Shown here piece by piece: positions 26,234-36,690 of a stretch of DNA of 51,562 nucleotides. Positions within the stretch are counted from its first letter, which is position 1, and each line of letters opens with the position of its first letter. The notes under the pieces were generated by a model, which did no database searches, was not told where the DNA came from, and worked only from the letters and a program-made list of their open reading frames with translations. The stretch is from an uncultured bacterium (lineage in GTDB: Bacteria > Verrucomicrobiota > Kiritimatiellia > RFP12 > UBA1067). The DNA lies in contig CADCGZ010000005.1 of NCBI GenBank assembly GCA_902801025.1, positions 1-51,562 on the forward strand, in the 5' to 3' direction. The position numbers and the translations under genes are program-made.

Positions 26234-26247
26234 TGCCTCAGGAGGCA
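26234..26247 (-). terminator. Possible terminator after rubredoxin
   Basis: Directly after the rubredoxin stop the minus strand reads TGCCTCCTGAGGCA, a 5-6 base stem with a very short loop, followed by the T/A-rich GTTTAAATAT. Weak but well placed. Confidence 0.4.
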
Positions 26248-26248
26248 A

Positions 26249-26386
26249 TCACATTTCCTCGAACTGGTCCTTGCCCACGCCGCACATGGGGCAGGTCCAG
26301 TCTTCGGGCAGGTCCTCAAAGGCGACTCCGTTGTTGTTTTCGGGGTCGTAGACGTATCCACAGACCTTGCATACGTATTTCTTCAT
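26249..26386 (-). CDS. Rubredoxin
   Basis: 45 residues. Both iron-binding knuckles are present: [12 protein letters not shown] and [13 protein letters not shown], giving the four Cys ligands of a mononuclear Fe(SCys)4 site, in a protein a little shorter than clostridial rubredoxins (52-54). AAGGA lies upstream of the ATG at 26386. Rubredoxin carries single electrons in the cytoplasm, often to oxygen or peroxide reductases in anaerobes. It is next to stnCBA but separated by that operon's promoter, so it is not in the same transcript. No partner reductase is in the window. Confidence 0.95.
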   Translation of the reverse strand: MKKYVCKVCGYVYDPENNNGVAFEDLPEDWTCPMCGVGKDQFEEM

Positions 26387-26434
26387 CGCCGTGTTCCTTT
26401 CTTGCTTTCTTAAAAAGTCTTTTCCAAAACCAGG

Positions 26435-26689
26435 TTAGTCTTCGTCTTTTTCGTCCTCTTCGGCTGCGGCCTTAACCGTCGACGCAGTGGTCTCGGACGC
26501 GTCGACAATGGCATTCAGCGCATCGAGGAGGACAGAAACGTCCTCGTGGCGGCTTTTCTCCATGGCGACAAGCGCCTTGTGCGTCTCTTTGACGAAGTAG
26601 AGAATCGCCAAAAAGGCCAAGAACATCAATACGCCGAGGACGACGAAGAAAACGGCGGCTACCGCCAGAAGTACGCTTACAGTATCCAT
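26435..26689 (-). CDS. Small single-pass membrane protein of unknown function
   Basis: 84 residues: a hydrophobic segment at about 4-33 (VSVLLAVAAVFFVVLGVLMFLAFLAILYFV), a mixed helical part and a strongly acidic tail ending EEDEKDED. No family recognised. The ATG at 26689 is preferred to the one at 26710 because the extended -10 (TGGTAGTATTCT) covers 26698-26706, so the mRNA would begin close to 26689; no Shine-Dalgarno site is present. Rubredoxin follows 48 bases downstream on the same strand and may be co-transcribed. Confidence 0.6.
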   Translation of the reverse strand: MDTVSVLLAVAAVFFVVLGVLMFLAFLAILYFVKETHKALVAMEKSRHEDVSVLLDALNAIVDASETTASTVKAAAEEDEKDED

Positions 26690-26697
26690 ATGTGCAT

Positions 26698-26706
26698 AGA
26701 ATACTA
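26698..26706 (-). promoter_or_regulatory. -10 region of the small membrane protein gene
   Basis: On the minus strand TATGGTAGTATTCT offers TAGTAT or TATTCT as a -10 after TGG. The start codon at 26689 is 8-11 bases beyond it. Confidence 0.45.
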
Positions 26707-26752
26707 CCATAAGCCGCCGCAGATGTCAAAGCGCCAGTGGCCTATTTCTCAG

Positions 26753-28888
26753 CTACTCCTCAAGAACTGCGACGCTAACGGATGCGGCTTCGCCAGACTC
26801 GGTGGCGCAAGTTATGACGTGTTTGCCAGGAGACATCTCCGCGGCAAATGCGCCGCGCCCAACGGTCTCGCCCACGGGCGCAGCATCAACAAACCACCAG
26901 AGCCGGGTGTCGGGCGGCACTTCTCCTACTTGGCAGACTATGCGCTGCTCAAGCGAACCTGCGACGAGATGAAACTGCGCGCCGTCTTCGGGCTTCACGA
27001 GAGAGAGTGCGGGATGACTCTCTTCTATTAGCTTTCCGTCTGGCCCTCGCCGATGTACGCTGCAAAGCTGCGGCGAACTGCGGCCCTTGACCGCCCTTCC
27101 CTCCTCAGTCTCGGGGCAGTCGGGCGAGGCAGGAAGCCCTGTCTTCTTGCAGACGACACACTTCGTTAGACCTTCGGGCTTTTCAAACCAGGGACCTGCG
27201 CCACTCGGATAAAGCTGGCGCATCACGCTCCACGCGACAGGCGCGGCGGCCTTTGCCCCCACGACGCTCTTGTCGCCAAAGCCGCCTGTCTTGTGCCCGC
27301 ACCAGACACCGACGACGAACTCAGGATTCCACGCAACCGTCCATGCGTCGCGATACGCGCTCGACGTGCCTGTCTTCCACGCGAAGCGCGGCGTCGCGAC
27401 ATCTGCGACATGCCCGAGCGCGGCATGCGAGCGCTCATTGCCAGAGAGCATGTCGGAGACGAGGTAGGCGCATGCTGGCGCAAACCGTCCGTCGCCGCCA
27501 CGCGCAAGGACGCCGTATGCGCGAACGAGCTCAAGAAGCGAGACTTCGACATTTCCGATCGCCATCCCAAGACCGAACGACGCAACGTCTTCTGTGACGT
27601 GCCCGAAACCGAGGGCGCGAAGCTCCTCCGCGAAGGAATCGACCCCCACTTCGTCGAGAAGGCGGACGAAAGGAACGTTGAGTGAAAGGACAAGCGCATC
27701 GCGCACGGTGACGAGGCCGCGATACCTGCCGTCGAAGTTCGCGGGGCGGTAGCCCTTGAACGAAACCGGCGAGTCGACGAGGCGACGCTCTGGAGTCGCA
27801 AGCCCTCGCTCCATCGCAAGCGCCACGAGGAACGGCTTCAATGTCGAGCCGGCGGGGCGCGGTGAAGTCGCAGTGTTTACCTGCCCGTCCTTGCCGTCGA
27901 AATAGTCGCCGCTACAGGCCATCGCGACTATCTCGCCTGTCGCGGGCTTCATCACTACGACAGCAGACGAAAAGCCGCCCTTCTCCGCCGCCTCAGAAAC
28001 AGCGTGCTCGCACAAAATCTGGATGTCGGCGTCAAGCGCCGTCGTCACGTCGACACCTCCGTGCCCGCCGCGGAGAGCGTGTTCCGAAATGTACCAGTCG
28101 CAGAAGTGCGGCGCGAGGAACGGGCGCCGCGCACGGCGGACTTCCGGCTCGACCGATCGCGCACCCTCGAGTTGCTCGTCAGTGATGTAGCCAAGTGCCC
28201 GCATCCTCTCGAGAACATAGTCACGCCGCTTGAACGCCTGTGCACGGCGCTCGGGGCTTCCCCATCTGTCGGGGCGGAAGCGCGTCGGCGCCTGCACCAT
28301 CCCGGCAAGCATCGCCGCTTCCCCAAGCCCGAGTTCCTTCGTGCTTTTGCCGAACCAGCCCTGTGAAGCCGCCTCGATGCCGACAAAGTTCGAGCCGAAG
28401 GGGGCGCGATTAAGGTACTGCGAGATAATCCACTCCTTCGACTTTGCGCGTTCCATCTTGACGGCCTTGACCGCCTCCTTCCACTTCCACCAGAGATTCT
28501 TCGGGTGGGGTTTTAGAAGCCGCACCGCCTGCATCGTAATCGTTGACGCCCCTGAGATGCGCCGCCTGCAGCTGACATTCTGCCACATCGCACGAAGGAC
28601 GCTCATCGGCCTCACGCCGTGGTGCGACCAGAACGAACTGTCTTCGGCCGCGACGAGCGCTTTCACGATCCAGTCGTCGGGAGAGGCAACATAGAACGGA
28701 CGACAATCGACATCGCCGGGGCCAAGCGTCACACGCAGAATCCTGCCAGACGAGTCGCGAAGTATCGTGCCGCCGGGATATTCGTCCGACCCCTCGTCGC
28801 TCCAGTCGATGAAGATCCACGACGCAACGAGAAACACCGCCGCGAGCGCGGCGACGATGCGAGCAAGAATGACGATTTTCCTCTTCAC
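26753..28888 (-). CDS. pbpC: Penicillin-binding protein 1C (bifunctional transglycosylase/transpeptidase)
   Basis: 711 residues. A membrane anchor (about 5-27) is followed by the GT51 domain (VAAEDSSFWSHHGVRP, GASTITMQ, RAPFGSNFVGIEAAS), the transpeptidase domain with the active-site SxxK in PAGSTLKPF, the SLN motif (LSLNVPF) and KTGTSSAYRDAW, and a C-terminal BiPBP_C-like domain (CVVCKKTGLPASPDC onward). This order is that of PbpC rather than PBP1A/1B. It polymerises and crosslinks peptidoglycan in the periplasm. The start at 28888 is GTG. It is downstream of the GH95 gene by 70 bases and may be in the same transcript by chance. Confidence 0.92.
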   Translation of the reverse strand: MKRKIVILARIVAALAAVFLVASWIFIDWSDEGSDEYPGGTILRDSSGRILRVTLGPGDVDCRPFYVASPDDWIVKALVAAEDSSFWSHHGVRPMSVLRAMWQNVSCRRRISGASTITMQAVRLLKPHPKNLWWKWKEAVKAVKMERAKSKEWIISQYLNRAPFGSNFVGIEAASQGWFGKSTKELGLGEAAMLAGMVQAPTRFRPDRWGSPERRAQAFKRRDYVLERMRALGYITDEQLEGARSVEPEVRRARRPFLAPHFCDWYISEHALRGGHGGVDVTTALDADIQILCEHAVSEAAEKGGFSSAVVVMKPATGEIVAMACSGDYFDGKDGQVNTATSPRPAGSTLKPFLVALAMERGLATPERRLVDSPVSFKGYRPANFDGRYRGLVTVRDALVLSLNVPFVRLLDEVGVDSFAEELRALGFGHVTEDVASFGLGMAIGNVEVSLLELVRAYGVLARGGDGRFAPACAYLVSDMLSGNERSHAALGHVADVATPRFAWKTGTSSAYRDAWTVAWNPEFVVGVWCGHKTGGFGDKSVVGAKAAAPVAWSVMRQLYPSGAGPWFEKPEGLTKCVVCKKTGLPASPDCPETEEGRAVKGRSSPQLCSVHRRGPDGKLIEESHPALSLVKPEDGAQFHLVAGSLEQRIVCQVGEVPPDTRLWWFVDAAPVGETVGRGAFAAEMSPGKHVITCATESGEAASVSVAVLEE

Positions 28889-28958
28889 GCCCTATACTCG
28901 TCGCAAAAAGGAAAATCTGACACGGTTCTTTTAGCCCGTTTCGCTTTCACCGAAAATC

Positions 28959-31265
28959 TCAGCGCTGGCCTTCGCGACCGACGACCACATATCCATTAGG
29001 ATCGCCGCCCGATATCTTGATCGAGACGAGCTGGCCGCCCTTCCATTTCAAGTCGACGGTATATCCACCGCGGGCCCTAAGGCCGTGAACCTCGCCGTCA
29101 GGCCACGCTTTCGGCAGGGCTGGAAGAAGACGTATCGCCACCTTGCCGTCGTCCGTCATCTCGTGGCTCTGCAAAAGCATTTCCGCGATTCCGGCGGCGC
29201 AACCGAAATTGCCGTCAATCTGGAACGGCGGATGCGAGTCGAGAAGATTGGGGTACGTGCCGCCGCGGTACGTGCCGCCGAGCGTCGCGTATGTCGGGGC
29301 GAGCTGTTCCTCGAGTACGCGGTACGCGCGCTCGCCGTCGAGGAACCGCGCCCAAAGCGCGACGCGCCAGCCCATGCCCCAGCCAGTCGCGACATCGCCC
29401 CGCGCATCCAGCGACTTCTGTGCGGCGCGAAAGAACTCTGGCGTTTCCGGCGTGACCTGCGCCGAAGGATAGACGCAGTAGAGGTGCGACACGTGTCGAT
29501 GGTGGTCTTCGGGATCGTCGACATCGTCGGTCCATTCCTGCAACTGTCCCCATCGCCCAATTCGCAGCGGCTCGAGCCGTGCGCGCTTTTCTGCGATCTC
29601 CTTGAGAACTACTGCATCCTCCTGCTCGCGACCAAGCTCCTTCGCTGCCCCGAGCACCGCGGCAAATAGGTCGCGGAGAATCTGGGCGTCGGAAGAAGCG
29701 CCCGCCGTCCAGTTGTTTTTGCTCTTGCGCTGCGGCGCAGGGATGTCCTCGGGCGAGATGCCAGGCACCACCGTGAGACGGCCCGTCGCCGGATTCTCAA
29801 CAAGCGTATCGAGGAAGAACTCAGCCGCCCCCTTCATCACTGGATAGGCGCGCGCGAGGAACGCGCGGTCGCGAGTGAAAAGCCAGTGGTCCCACAGCTG
29901 GGCGGCGAGCCACGCGCCGCCAGTCGGCCAGATTCCGCTCGGGCCGTGTACTGGCACCGTGGTGCGCCAGATGTCCATGTGGTGGTGCATCACCCAGCCG
30001 CGTGCGCCGTACATGTCTCGCGCAGTGCGAGCGCCCGACACGGAACATTCCTCAAGTGCCTTCAAAAGCGGCTCGACGAGCTCGGGGAGATTCGCAACGT
30101 CCGCGGGCCAGTAGTTCATCTCAAGGTTGATGTTCACCGTGTAACTCGAATTCCACGGCGGCTGGATCAATTCGTTCCAGATGCCCTGCAAGGTCGGCGG
30201 CTGCGTTCCCGGCTGCGAAGAAGAGATCAGAAGATAACGCCCAAAGGCAAAGTAGAGTGCGGCAAGATATGGATCGTGCGTCTCCTTGAACGACGAAAGC
30301 CGCTCGGGGATCGTGCGCCCCGGGAACAGATCTGGCCCGAGGTCGAGACGGCAGCGGCCAAACTGCGCGGAGTAGGCTGCGATGTGGCGAACAAGCGCCG
30401 CGTCGCAGCCAAGCCGAATGGCATTGGAAAGAAGACTATCCGCCTTGGCGCGTTCGTCTACGGACTTTCCGTCCTGCCAATCGCGGAAGCTCGTCGCCGC
30501 CGAGCACCAGAGCACAACCTCGTCCGCACCTTCCACGAACAGGACGCCGTTGTCCGAGCGCACCGAACCGCCCTTCACTGTCGGCTTGACGCGCGTGCAA
30601 AAGCGAACGCATCCGCCGACGCCGTGCATCGCAGAGCCGCTGCCGGAGAGCGTGAGCGTGCCGTCTTCGTCAGTCGACTTCGCAAGCCGCTGCCACGGGC
30701 TTTCGAAAAACGCCGTGAACGAGAGCGAGCCGGGGCGCGATGTCTTGAGCCGCACGACTATAACGTCGTCTGCGAGCGAAGCGAACGCCTCGCGCGTGAA
30801 CGTCGCACCGCCGACGGAATACTCCGTCCTCGCGACGGCGTCGTCGAGCGACAGAGACCGGCGGTAGCGAGTCGGAAAGTCGTGGCCGGGGAACTTGAGG
30901 CACAGCGATCCGATCGTCTGGTAGGCGAAGGAGTTTTCGTTCTTCGAGACCTTGATTCGCTTCGCCTCGAACGAGGCCCTCGCGCCATCGGCGTCGCCGG
31001 CCAGGATGCGCTCGCGTATCTTCGGAAGCTCATCCTTCATCTTCAGCTCAACCGCGCAGTTCGGCCCGCCGGCCCAAAGCGTGTCCTCGTTGAGCTGCAT
31101 GCGCTCCATGCCAGGCGCGCCGTAGACCATCGCGCCAAGCCGCCCGTTCCCGATCGGCAGCGCCTCGTTCCACGTGCCCGCAGGGGAATCGTATTCGAGC
31201 GACAACGCCGGCGCATGGCCACAGGCCATCGCGGCAAGCGCAACTCCGAAAAAGTACTTCTTCAC
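28959..31265 (-). CDS. Secreted GH95 alpha-L-fucosidase/alpha-L-galactosidase
   Basis: 768 residues. Signal peptide 1-20, the N-terminal GH95 domain with [14 protein letters not shown] and [12 protein letters not shown], then the (alpha/alpha)6 barrel. Catalytic positions known from the Bifidobacterium enzyme AfcA appear intact: N378 and N380 in [11 protein letters not shown]577 in GQLQEW and D684 in QIDGNFG. GH95 enzymes invert and release alpha-1,2-fucose from xyloglucan, host glycans or related structures; some take L-galactose. The start is GTG at 31265 with GGGAGA upstream. Last enzyme of the esterase/glycosidase run from 39673. Confidence 0.93.
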   Translation of the reverse strand: MKKYFFGVALAAMACGHAPALSLEYDSPAGTWNEALPIGNGRLGAMVYGAPGMERMQLNEDTLWAGGPNCAVELKMKDELPKIRERILAGDADGARASFEAKRIKVSKNENSFAYQTIGSLCLKFPGHDFPTRYRRSLSLDDAVARTEYSVGGATFTREAFASLADDVIVVRLKTSRPGSLSFTAFFESPWQRLAKSTDEDGTLTLSGSGSAMHGVGGCVRFCTRVKPTVKGGSVRSDNGVLFVEGADEVVLWCSAATSFRDWQDGKSVDERAKADSLLSNAIRLGCDAALVRHIAAYSAQFGRCRLDLGPDLFPGRTIPERLSSFKETHDPYLAALYFAFGRYLLISSSQPGTQPPTLQGIWNELIQPPWNSSYTVNINLEMNYWPADVANLPELVEPLLKALEECSVSGARTARDMYGARGWVMHHHMDIWRTTVPVHGPSGIWPTGGAWLAAQLWDHWLFTRDRAFLARAYPVMKGAAEFFLDTLVENPATGRLTVVPGISPEDIPAPQRKSKNNWTAGASSDAQILRDLFAAVLGAAKELGREQEDAVVLKEIAEKRARLEPLRIGRWGQLQEWTDDVDDPEDHHRHVSHLYCVYPSAQVTPETPEFFRAAQKSLDARGDVATGWGMGWRVALWARFLDGERAYRVLEEQLAPTYATLGGTYRGGTYPNLLDSHPPFQIDGNFGCAAGIAEMLLQSHEMTDDGKVAIRLLPALPKAWPDGEVHGLRARGGYTVDLKWKGGQLVSIKISGGDPNGYVVVGREGQR

Positions 31266-31296
31266 GTTTCTCCCTTGTTTTGCTGGAGCGAGAGCG

Positions 31297-34200
31297 CTAC
31301 TCGGCCGCCAGGATGATTTCTATCCAGCGCTGGGGATGGCAGACGGCGTTCTCGCCAGTGGGCGAAAGACCGCCCTTCACGCGATCGCCATCGGCCGCGG
31401 CAGGATCGTCGGCGTTGAACACCGTCAGCCCCATTGCAACGACGGCTCCCGCGCGAACAACGCCTGGATAGATGCGGGAGCTCGGCAGGAACACCTGATA
31501 GACGTAGCCGTCCTTCGTGCGGGCAAACGCAGGTTTCACGTCAGGGATGATGCAGTTCCCGTGTTCCTTTGTGTTTGCGGTGATCTGCCTGTCGGCCACG
31601 CGGTTCGCCCAAAGGATCGCGCCCTTCCCGTCCGCCGCGGGGAAGACGGCGTATTCGTAGTCGTCCTGGCCGGGGCCGTCAAGCTCAACGCGCCGCGCGT
31701 CTCCGTAGCCGTCGATGCCGATCTGCAGGCAGTCGTTCGCGTTGCGCTTGGCGCCCACGGCGAATTCCTCGTGGACAAACTTCACATCCCGCACCGCGAC
31801 ACGGACGAAAAGTCCCTTGTCGTTCCACGCAAGCTGCGCAGTGCCGCCGTAAAGCACGGCCATTGTTTCACCCCAGGTCTTGAGCTGAAACCACGGGTGC
31901 TTCGTCCAGTCGACCTGCGTCGGATCTTCGCCGTTGTAGGCGGTCTTGTGCGCGATGGTAGCGCCGAACGAGAGCTCGCGCCGGACAACGCCGGTCTCTC
32001 TCGACTCGAACGCGAGCGGCAGCTTGATCGTTTGCACAGCGTCTGCCGTGAGAGGAAAGCGCGAAACGTCGCGCGCAACCTCTGCGGACGCGGGAAGCGT
32101 CACCTCCTCGCCATTCAGCCGCCCCGAGAGCGGACGGTCGAGGAGGTTGCGCGCGTGGACTTCGACCGTGCCCGCATCCTTCATCGACGCGCTGAGCGTT
32201 ACCGACGCCGTTCCGCCCGAGACGATGTGGGCCTTGCGAAGCGTCGCGACGAACTTTTCCGCTTCGCCTTTCCTTCCGCGAAGGAAGATTGGGAACGGCG
32301 AGACCTGAAACGAGAACACGCCCTGCTCGGGGAAGGAGCGCTGGTTGTTCATAAAGTCGACGACCTCGCCGAGCGCGCCCTGCATGTCGACTTCCGCGAC
32401 AGGCGGCTCCTTGCGCCCCGCGTCTACTTCGGGATCGCAGCCCCAGACGGCGGCGACAGGGCGGCCGAAGCCATCGTCGAACACATACGCGCGGACGTTT
32501 GGCGCAAAACGCACGTCGGCGAGAAACGCCTTCGCGTGGCCGAGCATGTGGCCTATCACGTTCGGCGCGAACTGCACGGCGCGCGGAGTGAGGCGGTCGT
32601 GCTCAAGGGCAAAGTTCTTCATGACCCCTGCGCAGGCAGAATGCACGTCGTGCCTTAGCGCGATGATCCAGCTGCGCGCGAACCAGGCGGCCGACACCTT
32701 CTCCGTCCAACCGATGTCGTATGAAAGCGCGCCGCCCACCCACGTCGCAGGCGTAGAATACCAGCTCGCGGAGATCGTTCCCCACTGCGGTATCTCGTAC
32801 GGCCCCCAGTGCATTCCCTCGGAAAGGTCCAAGGGCGCGTCGCCATAGCCGAGGCGCCTGAGCATCGCCCGCGTCGCGGCGAGATCTGCGTCAAGGTCAG
32901 GCGCCTCCGGCCTGTTGCGGTAGCTGTGTGCGGAAATCCTGTCGAAATGCCAGCCGAGCGCGTTAGCCGCCGTGAGGATGCCCTCGATCTCGGCGATGCC
33001 CTTCCCGGGATTCAAATTCCAGGGATCGTCGCCGGCATACGGCTTCTTGGGGCAGACGCTCTTGATTCCCTCGCCGAACGCCTTGAGGATCTTTGCGTAG
33101 TTCATGTAGGCGTTCGCCGCGACGCCGTCGGGGCTCCAGAATTCCGTCGGGTAGGTGCCGAAGAACTCAGAGCCGAACTGCCAGCGTTCGACAAACGGAT
33201 ATTCGCGTGCAAGGCGCGCGGCGCCGGCGCGCACCTTGGCGAGATACTTCTCCGTGGGCACGTTGTCGGGGCAGTCGGGGTCAAGCACCGGGTCTGTGAA
33301 GAGCACGTCTGGCTTCGACGCCTCGTCTCTCTTGTGGGGGCCGTTGAAAGTCCGCAGGCGGTAGCACCAGTGCTTTACGCCGTTCTTGTCTGTGTAGCGC
33401 GAAGGAATGTGCACGGCGCAGATCGGGATGCCGTTGGACGCATAGAGCTCGAACGCCTCGCGGTGGGGCGAACCAGGGGCTACCGACTTCATGCCGAAGC
33501 CGACCTTGCGCCAGCGGTCGAGCTGGTGGCGCACGTTCTCCTCCTTCGCGGGATCGCCGTAGTCGTCGGAGCACAGGAACCGGCGCGGATGTTCGTTGCG
33601 CAGGAAGTCGCAGACCGCGAACCTGTCGAACTCGCGGGCCGAGGAGCCGTCGGCGAGCGTATAGTCCGTCTGGACCGCGAAGAGCCCCAACCCCAGCGAC
33701 GCGCCGTCGAAGTCGGGGGCGATCTCGGCATGGCCAGACGCGTCGGCCTCGAACGGGAACTTGTTGTCAAAGCGCGTCTCGCCGAAGAAGTCGCGGACGC
33801 GGATGTGCGCAACGCCCTTTGCCCCCGGCGCGGACGAGACCGCGAGCCGCGCGGAGACGAGAGAGCCCGCCGCGATGAAATCGTCTGAAGAGGAAGTGAC
33901 AAGCTCGGCCTCGGCCGGCGGCGGCGCGAAATCGGTCGCTTCCTCGCCCTTCTCGAACTGGATTGCGTCAACCCACACCTTGCCGCCTGGCGGCCCGGAA
34001 CGGGAACTTGCGGAGAGGTGGATCACGACAGGCATTGACACCGGGATGTTCACCTTGAGGACATAGCGCTTCCATTCCTTCTCGGGGTAGACCCTAAACA
34101 TTCCGCCAGGTATCTCCGCGAACGGCGAACCAGTGGAGAAGTTCCCGATCCACGCCGCGAGGCGGAGGTCGCCGGGCCTGTCGCCCTTCGCGTAGAAGCT

Positions 34201-35322
34201 CAGCACGTGTGGCCCTGGATCTGCCGCGATCGGATGAAGCGCGATTCCGCCAGTCGTGTCGAGGTTGCGGTGGTCGGAGCCGTTCTTCTCCCACGCGAGA
34301 ATGCGCAGCGAGCGTGAGCCGTGCACATGCTCGGACTCGTCGGCGGTCCACACGGGCAGATCCCAACGCTTGGGGAAGAAGCCTACGCCGACGTCTACCG
34401 ACCTGTAGAGGCCAAACAAGCCGCGCTCGAACGACGGGTTGACGAGCAGGTTGCGCGTGCCAGTCTGAGACATTCCGAGATTCTCGGCGAGGCGGAAGTC
34501 CACGCCGCCGCGCTCGTCTTCGCCGGCCTGCGCCGCGACGCCACGGCGCAAATCGAGATAGACGCGGTAGCCGTGCCGCCGGCCCTCGACCTTGTCCGCG
34601 ATGCGGAACTCGATGCCCCAGGCGACGTTGAACCGGTTGGCCGAATTGCCCGTCTCGCCTGGGCGCGTGGAGATGCGGAACTGCCGCGCCGCATGCTCCT
34701 CGAAAAACGAAAGCTCGAACTTCTCGTGCGGCTTGATCCGCCATGTCCCGGAGTTCCCGCCCGGGGCGGACGGCAGGTCCTCGGCTTTGCCGTTCACGGT
34801 AAACCGCGCACCGTCCTTCGTTCTCTCGTAGGGAATCGTCCACTTGGCGCCGTAGGTCTGGAAGGTGAACATGTCGCCCTCGGGCTCCATCCAGATCGCC
34901 TCGATCATCACGAGGCCGTCAGGCAGCAGCTCGACGCGCTGACGGAAGGCATTGTCCCATGAGAAGTCCTCCAGCCGGAACGGCCGCTCGTGGACGATCG
35001 CGTTCCCGTCGCGGTACATCTTGCCGCCGCCTTCGCGGAAGCGGTAGGTCGGGTCGATCCACAGCTTCTTGCCGGTCGCCTTCGACACCGCGTTGCCGAA
35101 GTACTGCATCGTGAAGAGCGTCGTGCCGCCTTCGGTCAGCGCCAGCCTTGAGTTGAGCTGGAGCGAGAGGCGCTTCGACCCGGCAACGATGTCGTTGCCG
35201 TCCCATCGGGGGCTAAGCGTCTCGGCCTTCGCGGCGGCGCGGTCTTCCGGCGCGGGGAGGCCGCGCCCAATCGGGGAAAGCGGCAGCAGCGCAGCCGCCA
35301 CAAACAGTGTAGTCAATGTCAT
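31297..35322 (-). CDS. Very large secreted multi-domain putative glycosidase
   Basis: 1341 residues from the ATG at 35322, chosen for its signal peptide and its ATGA overlap with the upstream esterase gene. After the signal peptide there is an N-terminal beta region (about 35-280), a CBM4/9-like carbohydrate-binding module ([10 protein letters not shown] to [12 protein letters not shown], about 290-460), a central part resembling a clan GH-A TIM barrel (about 560-900) with [10 protein letters not shown] and [10 protein letters not shown] as candidate acid/base and nucleophile glutamates, and a C-terminal CBM9/DOMON-like domain ([24 protein letters not shown]). No known GH family was assigned with confidence. 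Context with CE12, tannase-family and GH95 enzymes suggests action on branched plant polysaccharide. Confidence 0.65.
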   Translation of the reverse strand: MTLTTLFVAAALLPLSPIGRGLPAPEDRAAAKAETLSPRWDGNDIVAGSKRLSLQLNSRLALTEGGTTLFTMQYFGNAVSKATGKKLWIDPTYRFREGGGKMYRDGNAIVHERPFRLEDFSWDNAFRQRVELLPDGLVMIEAIWMEPEGDMFTFQTYGAKWTIPYERTKDGARFTVNGKAEDLPSAPGGNSGTWRIKPHEKFELSFFEEHAARQFRISTRPGETGNSANRFNVAWGIEFRIADKVEGRRHGYRVYLDLRRGVAAQAGEDERGGVDFRLAENLGMSQTGTRNLLVNPSFERGLFGLYRSVDVGVGFFPKRWDLPVWTADESEHVHGSRSLRILAWEKNGSDHRNLDTTGGIALHPIAADPGPHVLSFYAKGDRPGDLRLAAWIGNFSTGSPFAEIPGGMFRVYPEKEWKRYVLKVNIPVSMPVVIHLSASSRSGPPGGKVWVDAIQFEKGEEATDFAPPPAEAELVTSSSDDFIAAGSLVSARLAVSSAPGAKGVAHIRVRDFFGETRFDNKFPFEADASGHAEIAPDFDGASLGLGLFAVQTDYTLADGSSAREFDRFAVCDFLRNEHPRRFLCSDDYGDPAKEENVRHQLDRWRKVGFGMKSVAPGSPHREAFELYASNGIPICAVHIPSRYTDKNGVKHWCYRLRTFNGPHKRDEASKPDVLFTDPVLDPDCPDNVPTEKYLAKVRAGAARLAREYPFVERWQFGSEFFGTYPTEFWSPDGVAANAYMNYAKILKAFGEGIKSVCPKKPYAGDDPWNLNPGKGIAEIEGILTAANALGWHFDRISAHSYRNRPEAPDLDADLAATRAMLRRLGYGDAPLDLSEGMHWGPYEIPQWGTISASWYSTPATWVGGALSYDIGWTEKVSAAWFARSWIIALRHDVHSACAGVMKNFALEHDRLTPRAVQFAPNVIGHMLGHAKAFLADVRFAPNVRAYVFDDGFGRPVAAVWGCDPEVDAGRKEPPVAEVDMQGALGEVVDFMNNQRSFPEQGVFSFQVSPFPIFLRGRKGEAEKFVATLRKAHIVSGGTASVTLSASMKDAGTVEVHARNLLDRPLSGRLNGEEVTLPASAEVARDVSRFPLTADAVQTIKLPLAFESRETGVVRRELSFGATIAHKTAYNGEDPTQVDWTKHPWFQLKTWGETMAVLYGGTAQLAWNDKGLFVRVAVRDVKFVHEEFAVGAKRNANDCLQIGIDGYGDARRVELDGPGQDDYEYAVFPAADGKGAILWANRVADRQITANTKEHGNCIIPDVKPAFARTKDGYVYQVFLPSSRIYPGVVRAGAVVAMGLTVFNADDPAAADGDRVKGGLSPTGENAVCHPQRWIEIILAAE

Positions 35323-36689
35323 TTCGCCATCTCTTCGCCATCCTTGCAAAATACCGTGCAGCCGGGATGCGGCGACACGACGAGCACCTTCGGCTCGTTG
35401 TTCCACTTAAACGACACAGCGCCGGGGGTGACGCCCTTCTCCACCCAGTCGACAATCTTCTCGGCAAGGCCAATGGGCTGTCCGATCTTTCCTGCGCCTG
35501 CCGATTCGCCGCGGGCGCCGTGCGACCGACCCGGGACAGAATAGTACGCAAAAAACCTGGACGCCTCGGACTCTCCCCCGCACTGCCTGGCGATTGCCTT
35601 GTAGTATTCCCGAATCTCCAGCTCTGGACAGCTCGTATCCTCGAGGCCGCCGTACATGATTATCTTGCCGCCGCGCGACCGAAACGCTGTCAGGTCGGCA
35701 AGCGGGAAAACCTCCGCCACGGACGCATACGCCGCGAGGTCGGCTTCTGTGGCCTCCGCAAGATTGCGCAACCCAAGGTACTTCGGCGCAATGAAGGACC
35801 ACGCCCCGGCGAATTCCACGCCGATGAGCCGACCCGCGGCATAAGGCTCGCCGTTTACCACGAGCGGATCGAAGAGCTCGCGCCACAGTTGCTCGCGGTC
35901 CGCGAGCACGGGATTGCGCTCGACGATCTCGCTCCAGCAGCCATCCAGCTTTTCCTTCGTAGGATACGGATCGACGATGAAGTGCCCGCGGGCGAACTCG
36001 GGGTCGGTCTTCGCGAAGTAGGCGAGTTCCGCGTCGCGCACGGCGGCAATCTCGCCCTTTGAAAACCACTTGCCGTGCTTCTTCTTGAGGCGCATGTGCC
36101 GCCAGGCATTCGAGCTTCTCGAGCGCTCAGTTATTCCGGGAACCTCGCTTATGATCCCATCGTAGTCCTCGGGGAAGCGCGTCGCCTCCTGTACGCCCTG
36201 AAGTCCGCCGCACGACGCGCCTGAAAAATAGCACTTGTCCGGCTTGCGCCCGTAGTACGCTTCGACAAGACGCTTGGCGGCCACGGTCATGAGGTGCGTT
36301 GCGCGCCAGGCGTAGTCGCGAAGGATCTCGCGGTCGGTCGGCGTCTCCTTCATCGGCGACTTTGACGTTCCCAAATCCGAGTGAACGCAGGCCGAGGTTC
36401 CGTTGTAGTGGAAGCTCACGGCACCGCCCCAGCCGCCGTTGCCATACCCCCAGAGCCGGCCGTCCCACTTTTCGGGAGGCGGCAGGCCGAGCTCGCAGCG
36501 AATGAACGACTTCGGCGTCGGCACGAGCGTGAAAGCCACCCGAAGGGCGTCTCCACGGCGTTCAACGAGCGTAATCTCGCCGCCGTCATCCAGCTTCACG
36601 GCCCGAAGCCGGTCTGATAGAGCGGGGAGGTCGCTCTCCGTCGGGGAGAGCGGCAGCAGAGTCGCTATAAGGAGGGCAGCAATCACCAT
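35319..36689 (-). CDS. Tannase/feruloyl esterase family protein
   Basis: 456 residues. Signal-like N terminus, then the alpha/beta hydrolase core with YFSGASCGGLQG (S159 as nucleophile), a lid region, YGGLEDTSCP (acidic residue) and PGRSHGARG (His). The tannase/feruloyl esterase family normally has a Cys before the Ser and a Cys after the His joined as a disulphide (CS-D-HC); here Ala precedes Ser, a Cys follows it, and the His is followed by Gly, so this disulphide is missing. Likely removes hydroxycinnamate or other esters from plant polysaccharide. The ATG at 36689 is one base after the CE12 stop, which implies coupled translation. Confidence 0.8.
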   Translation of the reverse strand: MVIAALLIATLLPLSPTESDLPALSDRLRAVKLDDGGEITLVERRGDALRVAFTLVPTPKSFIRCELGLPPPEKWDGRLWGYGNGGWGGAVSFHYNGTSACVHSDLGTSKSPMKETPTDREILRDYAWRATHLMTVAAKRLVEAYYGRKPDKCYFSGASCGGLQGVQEATRFPEDYDGIISEVPGITERSRSSNAWRHMRLKKKHGKWFSKGEIAAVRDAELAYFAKTDPEFARGHFIVDPYPTKEKLDGCWSEIVERNPVLADREQLWRELFDPLVVNGEPYAAGRLIGVEFAGAWSFIAPKYLGLRNLAEATEADLAAYASVAEVFPLADLTAFRSRGGKIIMYGGLEDTSCPELEIREYYKAIARQCGGESEASRFFAYYSVPGRSHGARGESAGAGKIGQPIGLAEKIVDWVEKGVTPGAVSFKWNNEPKVLVVSPHPGCTVFCKDGEEMAK

Positions 36690-36690
36690 A

